A stretch of 64,000 bases of DNA from an uncultured Ferrovum sp. (GCA_903893215.1 CAITLJ010000073.1:1-64000); one strand, 5' to 3'. Positions 17,111 to 25,891 are shown, counted from the stretch's first letter. Numbers and translations are program-made. The notes: a model not told the origin generated them from the letters alone.

Positions 17111-17790
17111 TGCCCAACCCCTGCGGATGGCGTGGTGCCACCAATCGCACCACCGGAAAAGCGCGGACCGCCTGGTGCCGGATGGTTTGGGGCACCTGCG
17201 TTGGCGCGGCCAGCACCTGAAGGCAACTGGGCGGCGCCTTGCGCGCCGCGTGGCCGGGTCATGCCCGGCGCAGGACCGCCGCCACCCCGTTGGTCGGGGG
17301 GAGGCGCACTGGCACGATTGGGCATGGCACGATCAGGCATGGCACGATCGGGCATGGGACGACCGCCCGACGGCCGCCCGCCTCGGTCCAGATCCCGGCC
17401 GCGCCACTCCTGCCGACGGCCAAACCACGGTTGACCTTGATAGTAGGAACCCCAGTAGGCGCCGAGCGCGAAGCCGATCACCGGAATGCCGAAATTGTTG
17501 CCGTAACCCAGAAGCGGGTATTGGTTGCCCTGGTCCAGGTAGGCCAGGTTGCCGGCATACACCCAGCCGCGCGCGCCAGTGGGCCCAATCGTATCGCACC
17601 AGCCATAACCGCTGGTGCAGCCCTGCACCGACATCAGGCTGTCCGGCGGAAACTGTGCCACCAAGGGGTAGTCACGCGCTGGACCCGCGCGCATGTTGAT
17701 CCATTTCAGGGCTTGCGCCTGCTGGGCCAGTACGGGCAACGACAGCCCGAGCAGCAGGCTGGCGCTCAGCAGACGGCGGATTGGCAACAT
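16864..17790 (-). CDS. Exported SH3-domain protein with Gly/Pro-rich tail
   Basis: A 308-aa protein with a signal peptide (LSASLLLGLSLPVLAQQ), a bacterial SH3 domain over about residues 28-90 (KWINMRAGPARDYPLVAQF ... GWCDTIGPTGARGWVYAGNL), a short hydrophobic Tyr/Gly segment (IPVIGFALGAYWGSYY), then a long low-complexity C-terminal half. That half includes a PMPDRAMPDRAMPNRA repeat and about 100 residues made almost only of Gly, Pro, Ala and His. The SH3 domain suggests binding to peptidoglycan or another envelope component. The tail could be disordered or surface-exposed. Exact role unknown. Confidence 0.8.
   Translation of the reverse strand: MLPIRRLLSASLLLGLSLPVLAQQAQALKWINMRAGPARDYPLVAQFPPDSLMSVQGCTSGYGWCDTIGPTGARGWVYAGNLAYLDQGNQYPLLGYGNNFGIPVIGFALGAYWGSYYQGQPWFGRRQEWRGRDLDRGGRPSGGRPMPDRAMPDRAMPNRASAPPPDQRGGGGPAPGMTRPRGAQGAAQLPSGAGRANAGAPNHPAPGGPRFSGGAIGGTTPSAGVGQAGGGFGGAHLGGGGAPPGGGGGGLPAGGGGGHPGGGGAPPGGGGGGHPGGGPPGGGGHPGGGGGGGGRPGGGGGRESGGNR
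17308..17360. repeat. 18-bp tandem repeat inside the SH3-domain gene
   Basis: Three successive near-identical 18-bp units (ggcatggcacgatcgggc-like) encode repeats of the hexapeptide MPDRA(M/P). The repeats are in frame, so unit loss or gain would keep the reading frame. Confidence 0.7.
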
Positions 17791-17853
17791 GACGGCATTC
17801 CTTGCAGCGACAGGATATTGAGTATCCCGCGGGCAGGGTGCGCCGTCTGTCCG

Positions 17854-18249
17854 TCAGCGAACTCCGGCGTTTGCCTGGGTGTGACTGCGGACCAGTTGCA
17901 GGGCGGTGCGACCCAAAAACAGCACGCTGCCGGCCAGGCATACCCGCAGGCTGAGCAGGTCGGCCGCCTGCATGGTCGGCATCCGGTGCAACTGCACCGC
18001 AAGCCACAGCGCCATCAGCAGGGCGAACAGGCCAGTGAGGCCGGTTTGCAGGATCTGCTCACGCGAGACAACCGGCGCTGCAGACATTCCATCGTGTGCC
18101 ACCAGCAAGGCTGCACGACGTTGCAGACGACGCTGGCGAGCATTGCTCAGCGCACGCCGCAGTTGCAGTTCCTCCACACCCTGGATCAGCATGAAGGCAC
18201 TGCTCAGCAGCACGGCGAAATAAATCGGCATCACATCGGTGGTAGTCAT
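17854..18249 (-). CDS. Hypothetical membrane protein
   Basis: A 131-aa protein with three predicted hydrophobic segments: about residues 8-25 (IYFAVLLSSAFMLIQGV), 68-88 (GLTGLFALLMALWLAVQL) and 98-116 (LSLRVCLAGSVLFLGRTAL). Between the first two lies a basic stretch (LRRALSNARQRRLQRRAALL) that probably sits in the cytoplasm. I do not recognise the family. It precedes the SH3-domain gene on the same strand with a gap of about 60 bp, so they may be co-transcribed. Confidence 0.6.
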   Translation of the reverse strand: MTTTDVMPIYFAVLLSSAFMLIQGVEELQLRRALSNARQRRLQRRAALLVAHDGMSAAPVVSREQILQTGLTGLFALLMALWLAVQLHRMPTMQAADLLSLRVCLAGSVLFLGRTALQLVRSHTQANAGVR

Positions 18250-18362
18250 GGCGGCATTCCTTTGCTGGATCGTTGAACTGATTCCAGCTTAGGAAATGAA
18301 CGCCACTTCGTTTGTGAAGATCGATGTACTGGCCGTGCCCGTGCGACGGTCTGTTGCAGCCT

Positions 18363-18875
18363 TCAGGCCGCGGCCCAGGTCCGGTTGCCGGCGAGCACCC
18401 GGCTGACCTGCTCTGCATCCGCCACATCGCCGTGCACGGTCAGCACAAACTTGTCCATCCGCACGGCTGTCTCGTAGCGGATCGCCTGATCCTTGGGCAC
18501 ACCGATCTGGCTTAGCGCGGCACCCAGTGCCGACAGGCCACCGACCACCACCGCTCCCTCCAGCGCACTCACCAGCAGCGCCACCAGAGGCCCCGCCAAC
18601 GCGACGACGCCAATGCCCGGCAGGAAGAACATGGCCGGTGTGAACAGCAGGCCCCATAAGCCGCCCCAGAGTGCGCCGGTGCCGCCCCAGGCTTTGACCC
18701 GGTCGCCAGCGGTGTAGAAGCCGACCGGATGCTCCTCGCTGTGATAACCCTTGCCTACCAGCGACAGTTTGCGCAAATCGACGCCAGCATGACCCAGCGC
18801 GCGGATGGCATCTTCGGCTTCGCCGTGGGTGTTGAACACATAGAAGGGCAGCACCTCGCTGCTGCTGTCCATCAT
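18363..18875 (-). CDS. Glycine-zipper membrane protein (general stress-type)
   Basis: A 170-aa protein with an N-terminal alpha/beta segment resembling the general-stress YflT/heat-induced domain (FYVFNTHGEAEDAIRALGHAGVDLRKLSLVGKGYH), a central hydrophobic Gly/Ala-rich hairpin (about residues 55-110), and a C-terminal strand (YETAVRMDKFVLTVHGDVADAEQVSRVL). It is a paralogue of the proteins at 47626-48207 and 49842-50369, sharing the zipper and the YET.VR...V.VH/Q block. The ATG at 18875 overlaps the TGA of the upstream BON gene (ATGA), supporting this start and a two-gene operon. Confidence 0.75.
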   Translation of the reverse strand: MMDSSSEVLPFYVFNTHGEAEDAIRALGHAGVDLRKLSLVGKGYHSEEHPVGFYTAGDRVKAWGGTGALWGGLWGLLFTPAMFFLPGIGVVALAGPLVALLVSALEGAVVVGGLSALGAALSQIGVPKDQAIRYETAVRMDKFVLTVHGDVADAEQVSRVLAGNRTWAAA

Positions 18876-19525
18876 GCCACCACAGTCAGGTGATCGACCA
18901 CGCTGTGCACGCCCGGCGTGCCCCACGCCGAATTGCGCGCGAGTTCACGTTCGGCCCAGCTGTGCACGGTCCCGCTCAGGGTGATGTCGCCACCGCTGAC
19001 GGCCACGGAAATGTTCTGTGCGTCCTTCACTGCCTGACGCTTCAGGGTGGCTTCAATGTCGGCCTTCACGGTGCTCAGCGACACGCCGCTGTTCAATGCT
19101 ATGTGATCAACGATACCGGTCACACCAAGCAGGTAGCGCACCGCATTGACCGCAGCGCGCCGCTGGTATTCCCAGTCCACCTTGCCGGTGAGCGTGACCG
19201 AACCGTTTTGCACCGATACCTTGATGGCATCCTGACCCAGATACGTGGTCCACTGCAGTACGTTGGTGACCGAGCGGGCAATGTCGCTGTCATTGCGTTT
19301 GCTGGTGCCCGGCAGGTTGACGTCGATTTCGATGGCCAGTGCCTTGACCCCGGCCACGCGCTGGGCCGCGCGCTCGGCGTCCCATTTGGCGGTAAAGCTG
19401 TCCACGTGCCCAGCCAGGGTGACCACCCCGGCCGTGACTTCCACGCCAATCTGGGCCGCGTTCACACTCGGTTCCCACTTCAGTTCGGCGATCACATCCT
19501 GTTGCAGTTGGCTATCGGTTTTCAT
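18872..19525 (-). CDS. BON-domain protein with three BON repeats (OsmY-like)
   Basis: A 217-aa protein consisting of three BON domains (about residues 5-70, 78-145 and 150-215), each with the V.V..G.VTL.G.V pattern: IGVEVTAGVVTLAGHV, IKVSVQNGSVTLTGKV and ISVAVSGGDITLSGTV. BON domains bind phospholipid surfaces, and OsmY-type proteins are stress-induced. No signal peptide is visible from the ATG at 19525, which follows GGAAG; an in-frame start at 19600 does not add one. It is coupled to the downstream glycine-zipper gene by a 4-bp overlap. Confidence 0.87.
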   Translation of the reverse strand: MKTDSQLQQDVIAELKWEPSVNAAQIGVEVTAGVVTLAGHVDSFTAKWDAERAAQRVAGVKALAIEIDVNLPGTSKRNDSDIARSVTNVLQWTTYLGQDAIKVSVQNGSVTLTGKVDWEYQRRAAVNAVRYLLGVTGIVDHIALNSGVSLSTVKADIEATLKRQAVKDAQNISVAVSGGDITLSGTVHSWAERELARNSAWGTPGVHSVVDHLTVVA

Positions 19526-19628
19526 GGTTAAGCTTCCATCTTGTTGAGGAAGCTCCAGCATGGGCGGCCACGGTACTGACTTCCGTTCGTCCTCGGACAT
19601 AGGCCGACACCCAGGCGCTGTGGCCGTA

Positions 19629-19656
19629 ACCTGACGGGCGCCCGCGCCCGTCAGGT
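19629..19656 (-). terminator. Hairpin after the pilin operon
   Basis: ACCTGACGGGCG (19629-19640) pairs perfectly with CGCCCGTCAGGT (19645-19656) around a 4-nt CCCG loop. It lies 14 bp past the pilE stop, between it and the next same-strand gene. The 12-bp GC-rich stem fits a transcription terminator, although no strong T-run follows. Confidence 0.65.
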
Positions 19657-19669
19657 AAGCGTGCCGTGT

Positions 19670-20119
19670 TTACCAGCAGGGCGGCGTAAGCGACGTGTAG
19701 TTCAGATTGCTCTGGATGCCCTGGTCGGTGATCTGATAGTCACCGCAGGCGTCGCTGGTCTGCACGCTGCCGCGCAGCGCCTGCGCGGTGAAATTGGCGT
19801 TGCTGTTGCTGGTGCTCACGGTGAGGGTGTACGTGGTCGGGCCACCGGTACTGATGGCTACCGGAAAACTGCCGCTGTAACCCAGATTGCTGGCGGTCGC
19901 CGTGTACGCATTATTGGTGGCGTAATACCGCTCCTCGCGCGCCGCCAGGTCGAGCAGGGCGTTCTTGGCATCGACGCGGCGGCTCTTTGCCACCGAGACG
20001 TTGTATTGCGGCAGCGCGATCATGGCCAACACGCCCACCATTGCCACCGCGACCATCAGTTCGATCAGCGTGAAGCCGATCGCCCGGCGTGCCGGCTTCA
20101 GGTGCACGACGCAGCTCAT
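19670..20119 (-). CDS. pilE: Type IV pilus minor pilin PilE
   Basis: A 149-aa prepilin with a type III signal: a short basic leader, then the cleavage/methylation motif GFTLIELMVAVAMVGVLAMIA with the conserved Glu at mature position 5. The sequence after the helix (LPQYNVSVAKSRRVDAKNALLDLAAREERYYATNNAYTATASNLGY) is the PilE family pattern, and a C-terminal Cys pair (DACGDY ... TPPCW) is typical. It is the last gene of the minor pilin operon, overlapping the pilY1 stop by 4 bp. It should be part of the complex that primes pilus assembly. Confidence 0.92.
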   Translation of the reverse strand: MSCVVHLKPARRAIGFTLIELMVAVAMVGVLAMIALPQYNVSVAKSRRVDAKNALLDLAAREERYYATNNAYTATASNLGYSGSFPVAISTGGPTTYTLTVSTSNSNANFTAQALRGSVQTSDACGDYQITDQGIQSNLNYTSLTPPCW

Positions 20120-23100
20120 CGCAGCTGCGTCCAGTTCAGGCGTTTGGTCTTGCTGTTCTTCGTTGGATTGATCTGGGTGGCGCTTCCCACGCCGGATGCG
20201 GTCTGGTTGATCAGATAAGGATTATTGAGCGCACTCACCACCGACGGCGTACCGGTGGCATTCAGCGCGACACCGGTCACGCTCACCTTCACGTTGGCAT
20301 TGGTCGGACTGGTCACCTGCACGAACTGGTTGTTGCTGTTCGGAAAGAAAGAGTTGGAAAAGCTGCTGCCATCGGTCGGCACGAAGGCCATCGTCCAGCC
20401 AGAGGGCAGGGTGGAACTGCAGGCAAAGATCGAGTCATTTGGCGGAATGGTGGTGTTGGCCACCAGCGCCCCCTGGTAGATGACCGGGTTGTAAATCACC
20501 TGCTCGCCGGTCACCGGCAAATTGGCCAGCCAACCAAACTGGTTGTAGGTGCTGCAGCCAGTGACGTTGCTGGCACCTGTCCAGCACACCGGATTGCTGC
20601 TCACGGTGCGGGTGCCGACGATGGCGCCGGAAGAGGCGGCAATCTGGGTGATGGTCTGGGTGGCCAGGATTGGTGCACTGACCCCGCTGACAAAGGCCAG
20701 CGTGGCCTTGGGTGCGGTGGTGCCGGTCAGGGTGGCATACGCTACCGTGGGGTTGAGCGTATTCCAGGCGGTCATGTTCCAGTCCCAGATGCCATAAATG
20801 CTCTGCTGGCCGGCGGCATAACTGACGGCTGCGGTGGTGGTGGCCGGGAATTCCTGTCCGGTGCCGAATTCGACCATCACGCGCGAGGTGCTACTGCCGG
20901 GACTGACCGGGGTCGATGCCACGATCAGTCGGGTGGTGATCGGTTGATTGGTGGTGACCCCGCTGGCGGTGATCAGCGGCGTGGAGAACAGCGGGGCTGG
21001 ACTGGTGCCGCCAAAGCTCGAGACGCCCCAACTGGCCGGGCTGCTGCTGGTCACGTCAAAGCGCCAGATGTTGCCGAGCAGGTCGCCGGCATAGATGTAA
21101 TCCACGGTGTGATCGCCGTCCAGATCGACGGGCGTGGTGTAAGCGATGCCGTTGGCGCGCCCCTTGCCGGTGGGATCGGTGCCGGCATCGAGGTAGTAGG
21201 CGGTCTGTGCGCCGCTGACCGGGTCCACCGTGATGATGTAGATGCCGGCATGGCCGCCGCTGCTGTTGAAGCCGTTGCCGAACACCACCCCCCACATGCC
21301 GTTGTGGAAGCGCCGGATCATCGGCGTGCCGTAGGTGTTGCCCAGATAGGCACCGCAACCCGCTGCACTGCAGGGCATGTTGCTGCTGGTCCACTCGGCC
21401 AACACGACATTTTTGGCATTGCTTTCGGTCAGTTTGGAAGGGTCGGTGATATCGATTGCGAACACAGCATTGCCGCCGGCGCCCTGACCGCTGACCAGCC
21501 AGGTATGCCACGCCTTGTTGTAAAACACATCACCGGTGCCGGGTGTGGCATCCACCGAAAAGGCGTGGACATATTGCGGTGACGCATAGTCCACTGTGGC
21601 ATCAGTGCCACTGTGGATGGCCTGTACCACCGTACCCGGCATGTAGGCCATCACCTCTGCGCCATCGTTGGGTGTGGTGGTGGTGGTGAAGTTGCCGAAG
21701 GGATTGCCCGAGCTGGTCGCCCCGTCATAGGCGCCGGTGCGGAAGCCATGCAGCATGCCATCGTTCGAGCCGCTGTAGACCAGATTCGGCCGGGTCACCC
21801 AGGTGGTGGCAAAGCTGGGGTAAGTCTGGGCAGTGGTCGCGTTTTCTGGCGGCGTCGCAGACGGATAGAGCAGGTCGGTCCAGGTGGCACCATACGGGCT
21901 CATCGGCGGTCCCACCCAGGTCGGATTGGAGTGCTGGATGTCGCCCAGCACGCTGGTGCGCAGGCGGTAGGTGCCGCTGCCCGTGCTGGTCTGTTCGTTC
22001 GTGCGGTCGCCGCGCAGGAACGCCAGGCGATTGCTGGTCTGGGTGGCGTCGCCAGCATCCAGCGCGGCCTGCTGCGCAGAGGTCAGGCTGGCCCACTGCA
22101 GCGGGATGCCCTGGGTGCCGTTCCAGGTCAGGATGTTGCGTGCGCTGGGGCCCTGCGCCACGCCGCCGGTGGTACCTGTGGCGGCACAGGTGCCACCGGT
22201 GAGCACGCAGGACGCATCCCAGTTGAACGCGTTGCTGATCGAGACCAGTCCGGTGGTGGCATTGTAGGTGAGGTTTTGCGAGGTCAACTGGCCCCACCAG
22301 TTGTTCGGATGGAAGTACGACAGGTAAACCTGCGTGCCAGTGCGCACCTGCGCTGCCTGTTGCGTGTTCACGCCAGCCGAAGAGTCGGACTGATCGGCCG
22401 GGGTGGCCTGAAAGCAGGTGATCTCGTGGATGTTGCGCGAGCCGCCGGTCGAACCGGCAAAGCCGAAGCGCAGGTTGGCAGGCAGGGTGCCGTTGCTGAC
22501 GCTGATCGACTGCTTGGTCAGCACCGGCTGATAGACCCCGCCACTGATCTTGTAGGACAGGCTGAGCTTGCCGTCCGAGGTGATCTGCAGGTTGTAGGTG
22601 ATCGGTGTGCCCTGGCCTCGCTTGGTGGCGCTCTCGTTGGCGATCTTGGTCGAGAACACCGTGTTCGCCCCGCTGATCAGCGCGTAGTCGAGCACCGACA
22701 GGCCGGTGGAGCGGGGATTGGTGACCCCGCCCGAAAAGTCATAGATCGCACCGGTGCTGCAGGTTTTCTTGACGGCCGTGGCTTGATCGCTGCTGCTCAG
22801 CGTGGACGGATAGTATTGTGGGTAGCTGGCATTCAGCCAACTCCAGGCCACATTGCCGGCCCCGCGCAGGCCCACCCGGTTGGGTACGTAGCCATTGCCG
22901 GTGGCGGTGTTGTCGCTGGCATTAAGAAAGTTGCCGTATTCGTCGATGCCCAGGCCAACGTAACCGCCCACCAGACCTTGATAGGGTGTGTTGCTGTTGG
23001 AACAGGAATAGCCCAGACTGCCGCCCCACGAGCCGATCTGGCTTGGGGTGGCAAGCGCGCCATCCATCAGGAAGAACGAGATGCCGTCGGCGCCGTCCTT

Positions 23101-23499
23101 GCCGCTGCCACCCGAATCCCCCAGGTAGGTTACGGTGGTGAAGGTGGCACTCACGCCCTGGTCGGCGGGGAAGGTGAAGTTAGATACCACCGCACCGTTC
23201 TGGCTGTTGTTGTCGGTGAAGCGTAACGCACCCTGTCCGGCTGCATCGGGCAGGGTGCCGGTGGAACCACCCAATTTGGCATTGCTGTCGCCGGAATAAT
23301 AGGGCAGGCCAACGCATGCAGGGATCGATCCGGTATTGTTGCCGGCGGTCAGACAGGCACCGTTGATGGCGGACCAGTTGAGGGTGGAGGCGGCCTGCGT
23401 CAGGTCGTCCTGGATGTTGATCGCTTGTGCCTGCCCACCAAGGCAGGCGAGCACCAGTGCGGTGACACGTCGAAGCGGACGGGGGTGGCGCGGGTTCAT
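20116..23499 (-). CDS. pilY1: PilY1-type pilus tip protein with N-terminal lectin-like domain
   Basis: A 1127-aa exported protein. After a signal peptide (VTALVLACLGGQAQA), residues about 27-355 look like an L-type lectin/ConA-like sandwich: ADGISFFLMDG, GYVGLGIDEYGNFLN and FGFAGSTGGSRNIHEITCF. Residues about 500-1000 hold the PilY1/PilC beta-propeller with the calcium-site block DLDGDHTVDYIYAGDLLGN followed by IWRFD. PilY1 caps the pilus and mediates adhesion and retraction control. The common N-terminal von Willebrand A domain is not evident. The ATG at 23499 follows GGAGG; it begins 1 bp past the pilX stop and overlaps pilE downstream. Confidence 0.9.
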   Translation of the reverse strand: MNPRHPRPLRRVTALVLACLGGQAQAINIQDDLTQAASTLNWSAINGACLTAGNNTGSIPACVGLPYYSGDSNAKLGGSTGTLPDAAGQGALRFTDNNSQNGAVVSNFTFPADQGVSATFTTVTYLGDSGGSGKDGADGISFFLMDGALATPSQIGSWGGSLGYSCSNSNTPYQGLVGGYVGLGIDEYGNFLNASDNTATGNGYVPNRVGLRGAGNVAWSWLNASYPQYYPSTLSSSDQATAVKKTCSTGAIYDFSGGVTNPRSTGLSVLDYALISGANTVFSTKIANESATKRGQGTPITYNLQITSDGKLSLSYKISGGVYQPVLTKQSISVSNGTLPANLRFGFAGSTGGSRNIHEITCFQATPADQSDSSAGVNTQQAAQVRTGTQVYLSYFHPNNWWGQLTSQNLTYNATTGLVSISNAFNWDASCVLTGGTCAATGTTGGVAQGPSARNILTWNGTQGIPLQWASLTSAQQAALDAGDATQTSNRLAFLRGDRTNEQTSTGSGTYRLRTSVLGDIQHSNPTWVGPPMSPYGATWTDLLYPSATPPENATTAQTYPSFATTWVTRPNLVYSGSNDGMLHGFRTGAYDGATSSGNPFGNFTTTTTPNDGAEVMAYMPGTVVQAIHSGTDATVDYASPQYVHAFSVDATPGTGDVFYNKAWHTWLVSGQGAGGNAVFAIDITDPSKLTESNAKNVVLAEWTSSNMPCSAAGCGAYLGNTYGTPMIRRFHNGMWGVVFGNGFNSSGGHAGIYIITVDPVSGAQTAYYLDAGTDPTGKGRANGIAYTTPVDLDGDHTVDYIYAGDLLGNIWRFDVTSSSPASWGVSSFGGTSPAPLFSTPLITASGVTTNQPITTRLIVASTPVSPGSSTSRVMVEFGTGQEFPATTTAAVSYAAGQQSIYGIWDWNMTAWNTLNPTVAYATLTGTTAPKATLAFVSGVSAPILATQTITQIAASSGAIVGTRTVSSNPVCWTGASNVTGCSTYNQFGWLANLPVTGEQVIYNPVIYQGALVANTTIPPNDSIFACSSTLPSGWTMAFVPTDGSSFSNSFFPNSNNQFVQVTSPTNANVKVSVTGVALNATGTPSVVSALNNPYLINQTASGVGSATQINPTKNSKTKRLNWTQLR

Positions 23500-23500
23500 C

Positions 23501-24100
23501 TTATTGTCCTCCAAGATCACGGATCACGCTGCTCACGCTGTAGGTGCTTTGCACCACCGAGACGGCATTGGCATTGCCGCCGTAACCCACCGCGGTCACC
23601 TGGTACAGCTTGGCCTGGTTGGCCGCCGAGGCACCCAGATAAGCGATGTAGATCTGCGGTGCCGCAAAATAAGTGCCGCTGCCACCGCTGGCGGAGGTGA
23701 CCAGTGCATTTGCCCCGTTGACCGAGGGAGGCGCATAGGCGGCCCCCAGATTCGCCCAACTGCCGTTCACCATGGCGCTCTGGCTGACCGGATTGGCGCA
23801 TACCAGCGGTGCCTGCAGAAGTCCCGTGCAGTTGACGCCGGTGGTCGCGTTGTCGGCCTGGGCAAGCCACCATTCGCCGTATTGCAAGGCGGTTTGCGCG
23901 GTCTGGAAGGCGTGCTGTTTTTCGCCGGTATTGGCAGTCATGCGCGTGTCCAGGCCCACCGAACGCATCATCGACAGGCCAAGCAGGGTGATCAGCAGCA
24001 TCATCAGCAGGCTGATGATCAGCGCTGACCCCGCTTGGTCCGGGCGCCTGGTCAGTGCGTGTGCAACGCGCATCCACCGGCAAGGGATGGTCATGTTCAT
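23501..24100 (-). CDS. pilX: Type IV pilus minor pilin PilX
   Basis: A 199-aa protein with an N-terminal hydrophobic helix (GSALIISLLMMLLITLLGLSMMRSVGL) of the PilX type, in which the usual Gly-Phe-Thr prepilin site is replaced by the Gly-Ser-Ala start seen in PilX proteins. KQHAFQTAQTALQYGEWWL is the family block following the helix. The ATG at 24100 overlaps the pilW TGA by 4 bp; a much longer open frame upstream lies inside pilW and is not credible. It acts with PilV, PilW, PilE and FimT in the priming complex. Confidence 0.88.
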   Translation of the reverse strand: MNMTIPCRWMRVAHALTRRPDQAGSALIISLLMMLLITLLGLSMMRSVGLDTRMTANTGEKQHAFQTAQTALQYGEWWLAQADNATTGVNCTGLLQAPLVCANPVSQSAMVNGSWANLGAAYAPPSVNGANALVTSASGGSGTYFAAPQIYIAYLGASAANQAKLYQVTAVGYGGNANAVSVVQSTYSVSSVIRDLGGQ

Positions 24101-24804
24101 AACAGGTTGAGCACCGGAATCACCTGGGTCAGGGCAGGCAGGGCGGCGGGCTGGCCGGCCTGTCCGGCAAGCGGATTCAGAAAGGTGAGCGTGACGCGCA
24201 CCGAGTAGATGTTGGCCCAGTTGGCCGCGGTCATTGCCGAGGCCGCGATGTATTGGGTGCTGGCTCCGCTGGCACTGGTATCCACGCCATACAGCACCGT
24301 GAAGCTCTTCACGCCTCCGGCGAGCGGCGTGGTCACACCATTCACCGTGCAATCCAGAAAACCGCTGCTGTCCAGACTGAAGGTGTTCACCATCACCAGC
24401 GGGCTGGTGCCGGTATTGGTCTTGCCACTGCAATCCATCACCCCGTCGGTGGTGCCGGCCTCGTAGCGCACCACCAGGGTGTCACCACTGCTGGCGCTGG
24501 TGCCGACCAGACCCTGGCCGGCCACGCTGAAGCTGCCCTTGGCGGGCAGTTCCACCGCCAGGGTGGAGGTCTGCGGATTGGGAAAATAGCCGGCATTCTG
24601 CACGGCATCGGTCAGCCGGGTGAGCAGCAGGCGCTGGTCTTCCTGCAACTGTTCCAACTGCGACTGTGCTGAGTTGTTGATCCGGGTGGACATCAGCATG
24701 CTCAGCATGCCGGTGGAAAGTGCCATGGTGATGGCGAGTGCCACCATCAGTTCGACCAGGCTAAAGCCACGCGCAATCACAGATTCGGGCCGGCATGCGT
24801 TCAT
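24097..24804 (-). CDS. pilW: Type IV pilus minor pilin PilW
   Basis: A 235-aa prepilin with the cleavage motif RGFSLVELMVALAITMALSTGML and the downstream QSQLEQLQEDQRLLLTRLTDAVQNAGYF stretch that identifies PilW. A Cys pair (MDCSGK, LDCTVN) lies in the globular part. The ATG at 24804 overlaps the pilV TGA. Reading further upstream in this frame only passes through pilV. Confidence 0.9.
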   Translation of the reverse strand: MNACRPESVIARGFSLVELMVALAITMALSTGMLSMLMSTRINNSAQSQLEQLQEDQRLLLTRLTDAVQNAGYFPNPQTSTLAVELPAKGSFSVAGQGLVGTSASSGDTLVVRYEAGTTDGVMDCSGKTNTGTSPLVMVNTFSLDSSGFLDCTVNGVTTPLAGGVKSFTVLYGVDTSASGASTQYIAASAMTAANWANIYSVRVTLTFLNPLAGQAGQPAALPALTQVIPVLNLL

Positions 24805-25337
24805 GGCATCACCAGCAGCTGGTATTTCTGCGCGGTGGCAGCACTGCTGCCGCTGGTCGTGGCATTGGCTGAAATGGTTTTTTCGTTCCAGTCCACCTCG
24901 ATGGTGCAGGTGACCGGGTTCACGCTGGTGGCTGCTGCGCAGGATACATTGGCGCCACTGCCCGGAAGCAGCGTCTGCAGCCCGGTCAGCCAGTTCTGCA
25001 GGTCGTAGCCGGCCATCTGGACCGGAGTGCAGGCGGCACTGGCGCAATTGGCCGTCTGGCCGGCCAGCGTGCTGTTGAGCGTAGTGGTGTTGCCGCTGCC
25101 CAGGGTGGCCACGGCGGTGGCCGGGGTGGCCGCCCAGTAAGGATCATTGGCGCGCATAGCTGCGGCCAGCGAGGCTGCTTGCAATGCGATCATCGAACGT
25201 TGCGCGGAATTGTGTGTGGCACCGATGATCAGTGCCTGCAGTTTGGCGGTGCCGAACAGCGCCACCGAGATCACGAGCAGCGAGATCAGCACCTCGATGA
25301 TGCCGAACCCCCGCTGAGCCTTGGCAACGACCATCAT
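24801..25337 (-). CDS. pilV: Type IV pilus minor pilin PilV
   Basis: A 178-aa prepilin with the motif QRGFGIIEVLISLLVISVALFGTAKLQ, characteristic of PilV, then SAQRSMIALQAASLAAAMRANDP. A conserved Cys-containing stretch (NCASAACTPVQMAGYDLQNW) follows. Starts at 25337 or the adjacent ATG at 25334, immediately after the fimT stop (2-bp gap). Confidence 0.9.
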   Translation of the reverse strand: MMVVAKAQRGFGIIEVLISLLVISVALFGTAKLQALIIGATHNSAQRSMIALQAASLAAAMRANDPYWAATPATAVATLGSGNTTTLNSTLAGQTANCASAACTPVQMAGYDLQNWLTGLQTLLPGSGANVSCAAATSVNPVTCTIEVDWNEKTISANATTSGSSAATAQKYQLLVMP

Positions 25338-25339
25338 CG

Positions 25340-25891
25340 TCACGTGCAGTTGCCTGTCCCGACAGATTGCACGACCGAGCGTCCGGCTGGCGTGATCGCC
25401 ACGCAACGGGTCAATTGTGTACTGCTGGTGGGCTCATGCAGGGTGAGGGTGACCGGATTGGCCGGCAAGGCAGAAATCGAACCCTGCCGGTTGAAGGTGA
25501 CGCTGCCCACACTGTTGTCAGCCAGAAAGGTGGCGGTACCTGGTGACTGGGCCTGCCAGCGCAGCGCGATGTCGCCGGCATCGAACGTGCCATTGCCATT
25601 GGCGTCATAAAACACCAGCCATCCAACTTGCCAGGCCGTGGTGTTGGCGGTGCAGCTTTGCCCATCATTGCTGGGGCAGACGGTCACGTTCTGCCCGCGT
25701 TTGATGGCTTCGCTGCGCGCAAACTGCAGGTCGCGCGCAAGGTTGTTGGCCTCGCCCAGCATGCGATACCCCTGCGCGGTGCGGCTGAAGGTGGGAACGG
25801 CACTGGTCAGGATGATGGTGGCCACACCCATCACCACCAGCAATTCCACCAGGGTGAAACCGTGAACGAACGGTATGGAAGGAGGGCGCAT
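25340..25891 (-). CDS. fimT: FimT/GspH family pseudopilin
   Basis: A 183-aa prepilin with the cleavage motif HGFTLVELLVVMGVATIILTSAVP and the GspH/FimT block NNLARDLQFARSEAIKRGQNVTVCPS. The C-terminal region (FNRQGSI ... CVAITPAGR) is also family-like. FimT proteins are minor pilins, in some species linked to DNA uptake. The ATG at 25891 follows GGAGAAGACC and is preferred over 25930. It is the promoter-proximal gene of the operon. Confidence 0.9.
   Translation of the reverse strand: MRPPSIPFVHGFTLVELLVVMGVATIILTSAVPTFSRTAQGYRMLGEANNLARDLQFARSEAIKRGQNVTVCPSNDGQSCTANTTAWQVGWLVFYDANGNGTFDAGDIALRWQAQSPGTATFLADNSVGSVTFNRQGSISALPANPVTLTLHEPTSSTQLTRCVAITPAGRSVVQSVGTGNCT

Noticed and set aside
20089-23226. 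Two long plus-strand frames opposite pilY1 (about 500 residues each)
   Set aside because: They mirror the repeat-rich pilY1 gene; compositions are low-complexity Gly/Ala/His/Arg and no start context is present.
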